Positions 6,078-6,850 of a stretch of DNA of 6,850 nt are shown here, one piece after another. Position 1 is the first letter of the stretch, and each line of letters opens with the position of its first letter. The DNA is taken from NCBI GenBank assembly GCA_946479125.1, contig CAMLET010000176.1, positions 1 to 6,850 of the forward strand. Reading direction: 5' to 3'. The stretch is from an uncultured Flavobacteriales bacterium (lineage in GTDB: Bacteria; Bacteroidota; Bacteroidia; Flavobacteriales; Crocinitomicaceae). Both the position numbers and the translations under genes were made by a program. A model generated the notes under the pieces. That model was not told where the DNA came from. It saw only the letters and a program-made list of their open reading frames with translations, and did not search any database.

Positions 6078-6096
6078 CATAATAAAATACTACAGC

Positions 6097-6850
6097 ATGA
6101 GAATATTCTACACCTTACTTATAGTTCTTCTTCCAGCTTTCGCACAAGCACAGTTGAAGGAAATTGCTTTCGCAGAGCTAACGGCTGGAAGTGGAATGTT
6201 CTTTGGTGCGCAAATGACCACCACTACAATAACCGTTACAGTTCAAGGTCCTTCTGATCGCTTTATTGCATTTGGATTTGGAACAGGAATGGCAAATGGT
6301 AACGATGCTTTAATTTGGTCGACACTAGGAACCGGAGCTGCACCTTTACAAGTACGTGATCATCGAATGATTGGAACAGGTTCAGAACCAACTGTAGATG
6401 CACAACAAGACTGGACAGTAATCTCCAACAACGTTGCCGGAAGTAATAGAACAATTGTGGCGAGTAGAGCGCTTAATACGGGTGACGCGAATGATGCAAC
6501 TTTTCTTTTTTCAGCAACTACACAGAACTTATTTTGGGCAAAAGGCCCATCAGCAACAAACCAGTTGCAATATCATGGTAGTACAAACAGAGCAAGTGGA
6601 ATTGTTCGTAATTGGGTAGTCGTTGATCAAACGGCTCCAACTTTAAGCACTACAAATCCCAATGATAATTCAGTTGGTGTTTCGCTAACACAGAATTTAA
6701 CAATGACTTTCAGCGAAAGTGTTTCTTTAGGATCTGGGTCATTCTACTTATACGATTCAGGAGACAATCTTATTCAACAAGTGTCAAATGGAAGTCCCGG
6801 ATTAATCGTTTCCGGATCCAATGTAGTATGGAATCCAGCTGCTAATCTCA
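6097..6850 (+). CDS. Secreted DOMON-domain protein with Ig-like domain (5' part)
   Basis: The frame starts at ATG 6097 and stays open for 251 codons to the window edge. Residues 1-18 form a short signal peptide (hydrophobic 3-16, then AQAQ). Residues about 20-172 resemble a DOMON domain, with the family landmarks FIAFGFGTGM (56-65), NDALIW (69-74), DAQQDW (101-106), SRALNTGD (123-130) and YHG (159-161). M65 and H160 lie where cytochrome-type DOMON domains have their two heme iron ligands, so heme b binding is plausible. From about 177, DQTAPTLSTTNPNDNSVGVS and MTFSESV mark an SbsA/Big_5-type Ig-like domain that continues beyond the window. Such modular exported proteins in Bacteroidota are often type IX secretion cargo, but the C-terminal sorting signal is not visible. 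It is transcribed divergently from the zinc-ribbon gene. DOMON domains may also bind sugars, so heme is not certain. Confidence 0.8.
   Translation, partial: MRIFYTLLIVLLPAFAQAQLKEIAFAELTAGSGMFFGAQMTTTTITVTVQGPSDRFIAFGFGTGMANGNDALIWSTLGTGAAPLQVRDHRMIGTGSEPTVDAQQDWTVISNNVAGSNRTIVASRALNTGDANDATFLFSATTQNLFWAKGPSATNQLQYHGSTNRASGIVRNWVVVDQTAPTLSTTNPNDNSVGVSLTQNLTMTFSESVSLGSGSFYLYDSGDNLIQQVSNGSPGLIVSGSNVVWNPAANL

Noticed and set aside
6434..6619. Plus-strand frame of 61 codons inside the DOMON gene, and the minus-strand frame at 6263-6454.
   Set aside because: Both overlap the open DOMON/Ig-like frame, which has a signal peptide and domain motifs; they are out-of-frame shadows.

Overview
The window looks like a chromosomal segment from a member of the Bacteroidota, most likely a marine or freshwater Flavobacteriales (a Fluviicola/Crocinitomicaceae-like genome is possible, but the genus is not proven). 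The signs are AT-rich DNA, no Shine-Dalgarno sequences before the starts, TAnnTTTG-type -7 promoter boxes, a ligand-sensing propeller protein of the Y_Y_Y/LytS type, the ~465-residue flavobacterial form of arginine decarboxylase, and a secreted DOMON plus Ig-like protein. No rRNA, tRNA, CRISPR array, insertion sequence or phage gene was recognised.

Layout. (1) 2-134: the last 43 codons of prfB (release factor 2), cut by the left edge. (2) 135-230: a short gap with a perfect 14-bp GC-rich palindrome, a REP-like hairpin and a TTTTCAATT repeat tract. (3) 231-584: an ArsC-family glutaredoxin-dependent reductase, probably starting at TTG 231 rather than at the upstream ATG, whose extra codons are translated repeat. 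(4) 596-3343: a 915-residue membrane protein with a signal peptide, periplasmic beta-propeller, Y_Y_Y domain, one membrane helix and a degenerate LytS-like kinase domain that has lost the phospho-acceptor His, the N-box Asn and the glycines of the ATP site. (5) 3521-4918: arginine decarboxylase behind its own TAACTTTG box. (6) 5063-5434: a 123-residue alpha/beta protein of unknown function with a possible structured leader. (7) 5433-5519: a large imperfect inverted repeat around a second REP-like core, lying between convergent genes. (8) 5568-5930, minus strand: a small zinc-ribbon protein. (9) 6097-6850: the 5' part of a secreted DOMON/Ig-like protein cut by the right edge.

The genes do not form one obvious pathway. 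prfB, arsC and the propeller gene run in the same direction, with only 11 bases between arsC and the propeller gene. The decarboxylase would start polyamine synthesis (arginine to agmatine), but no agmatinase or agmatine deiminase gene is visible. The most interesting points are: (a) a composite repeat made of a REP-like core plus 30-base TTTTCAATT arms, present at two loci with three arm copies 83-87% identical; (b) the sensor whose kinase module appears catalytically dead; (c) the DOMON domain, which keeps a Met/His pair suitable for heme b. I found no convincing new multi-gene system here.
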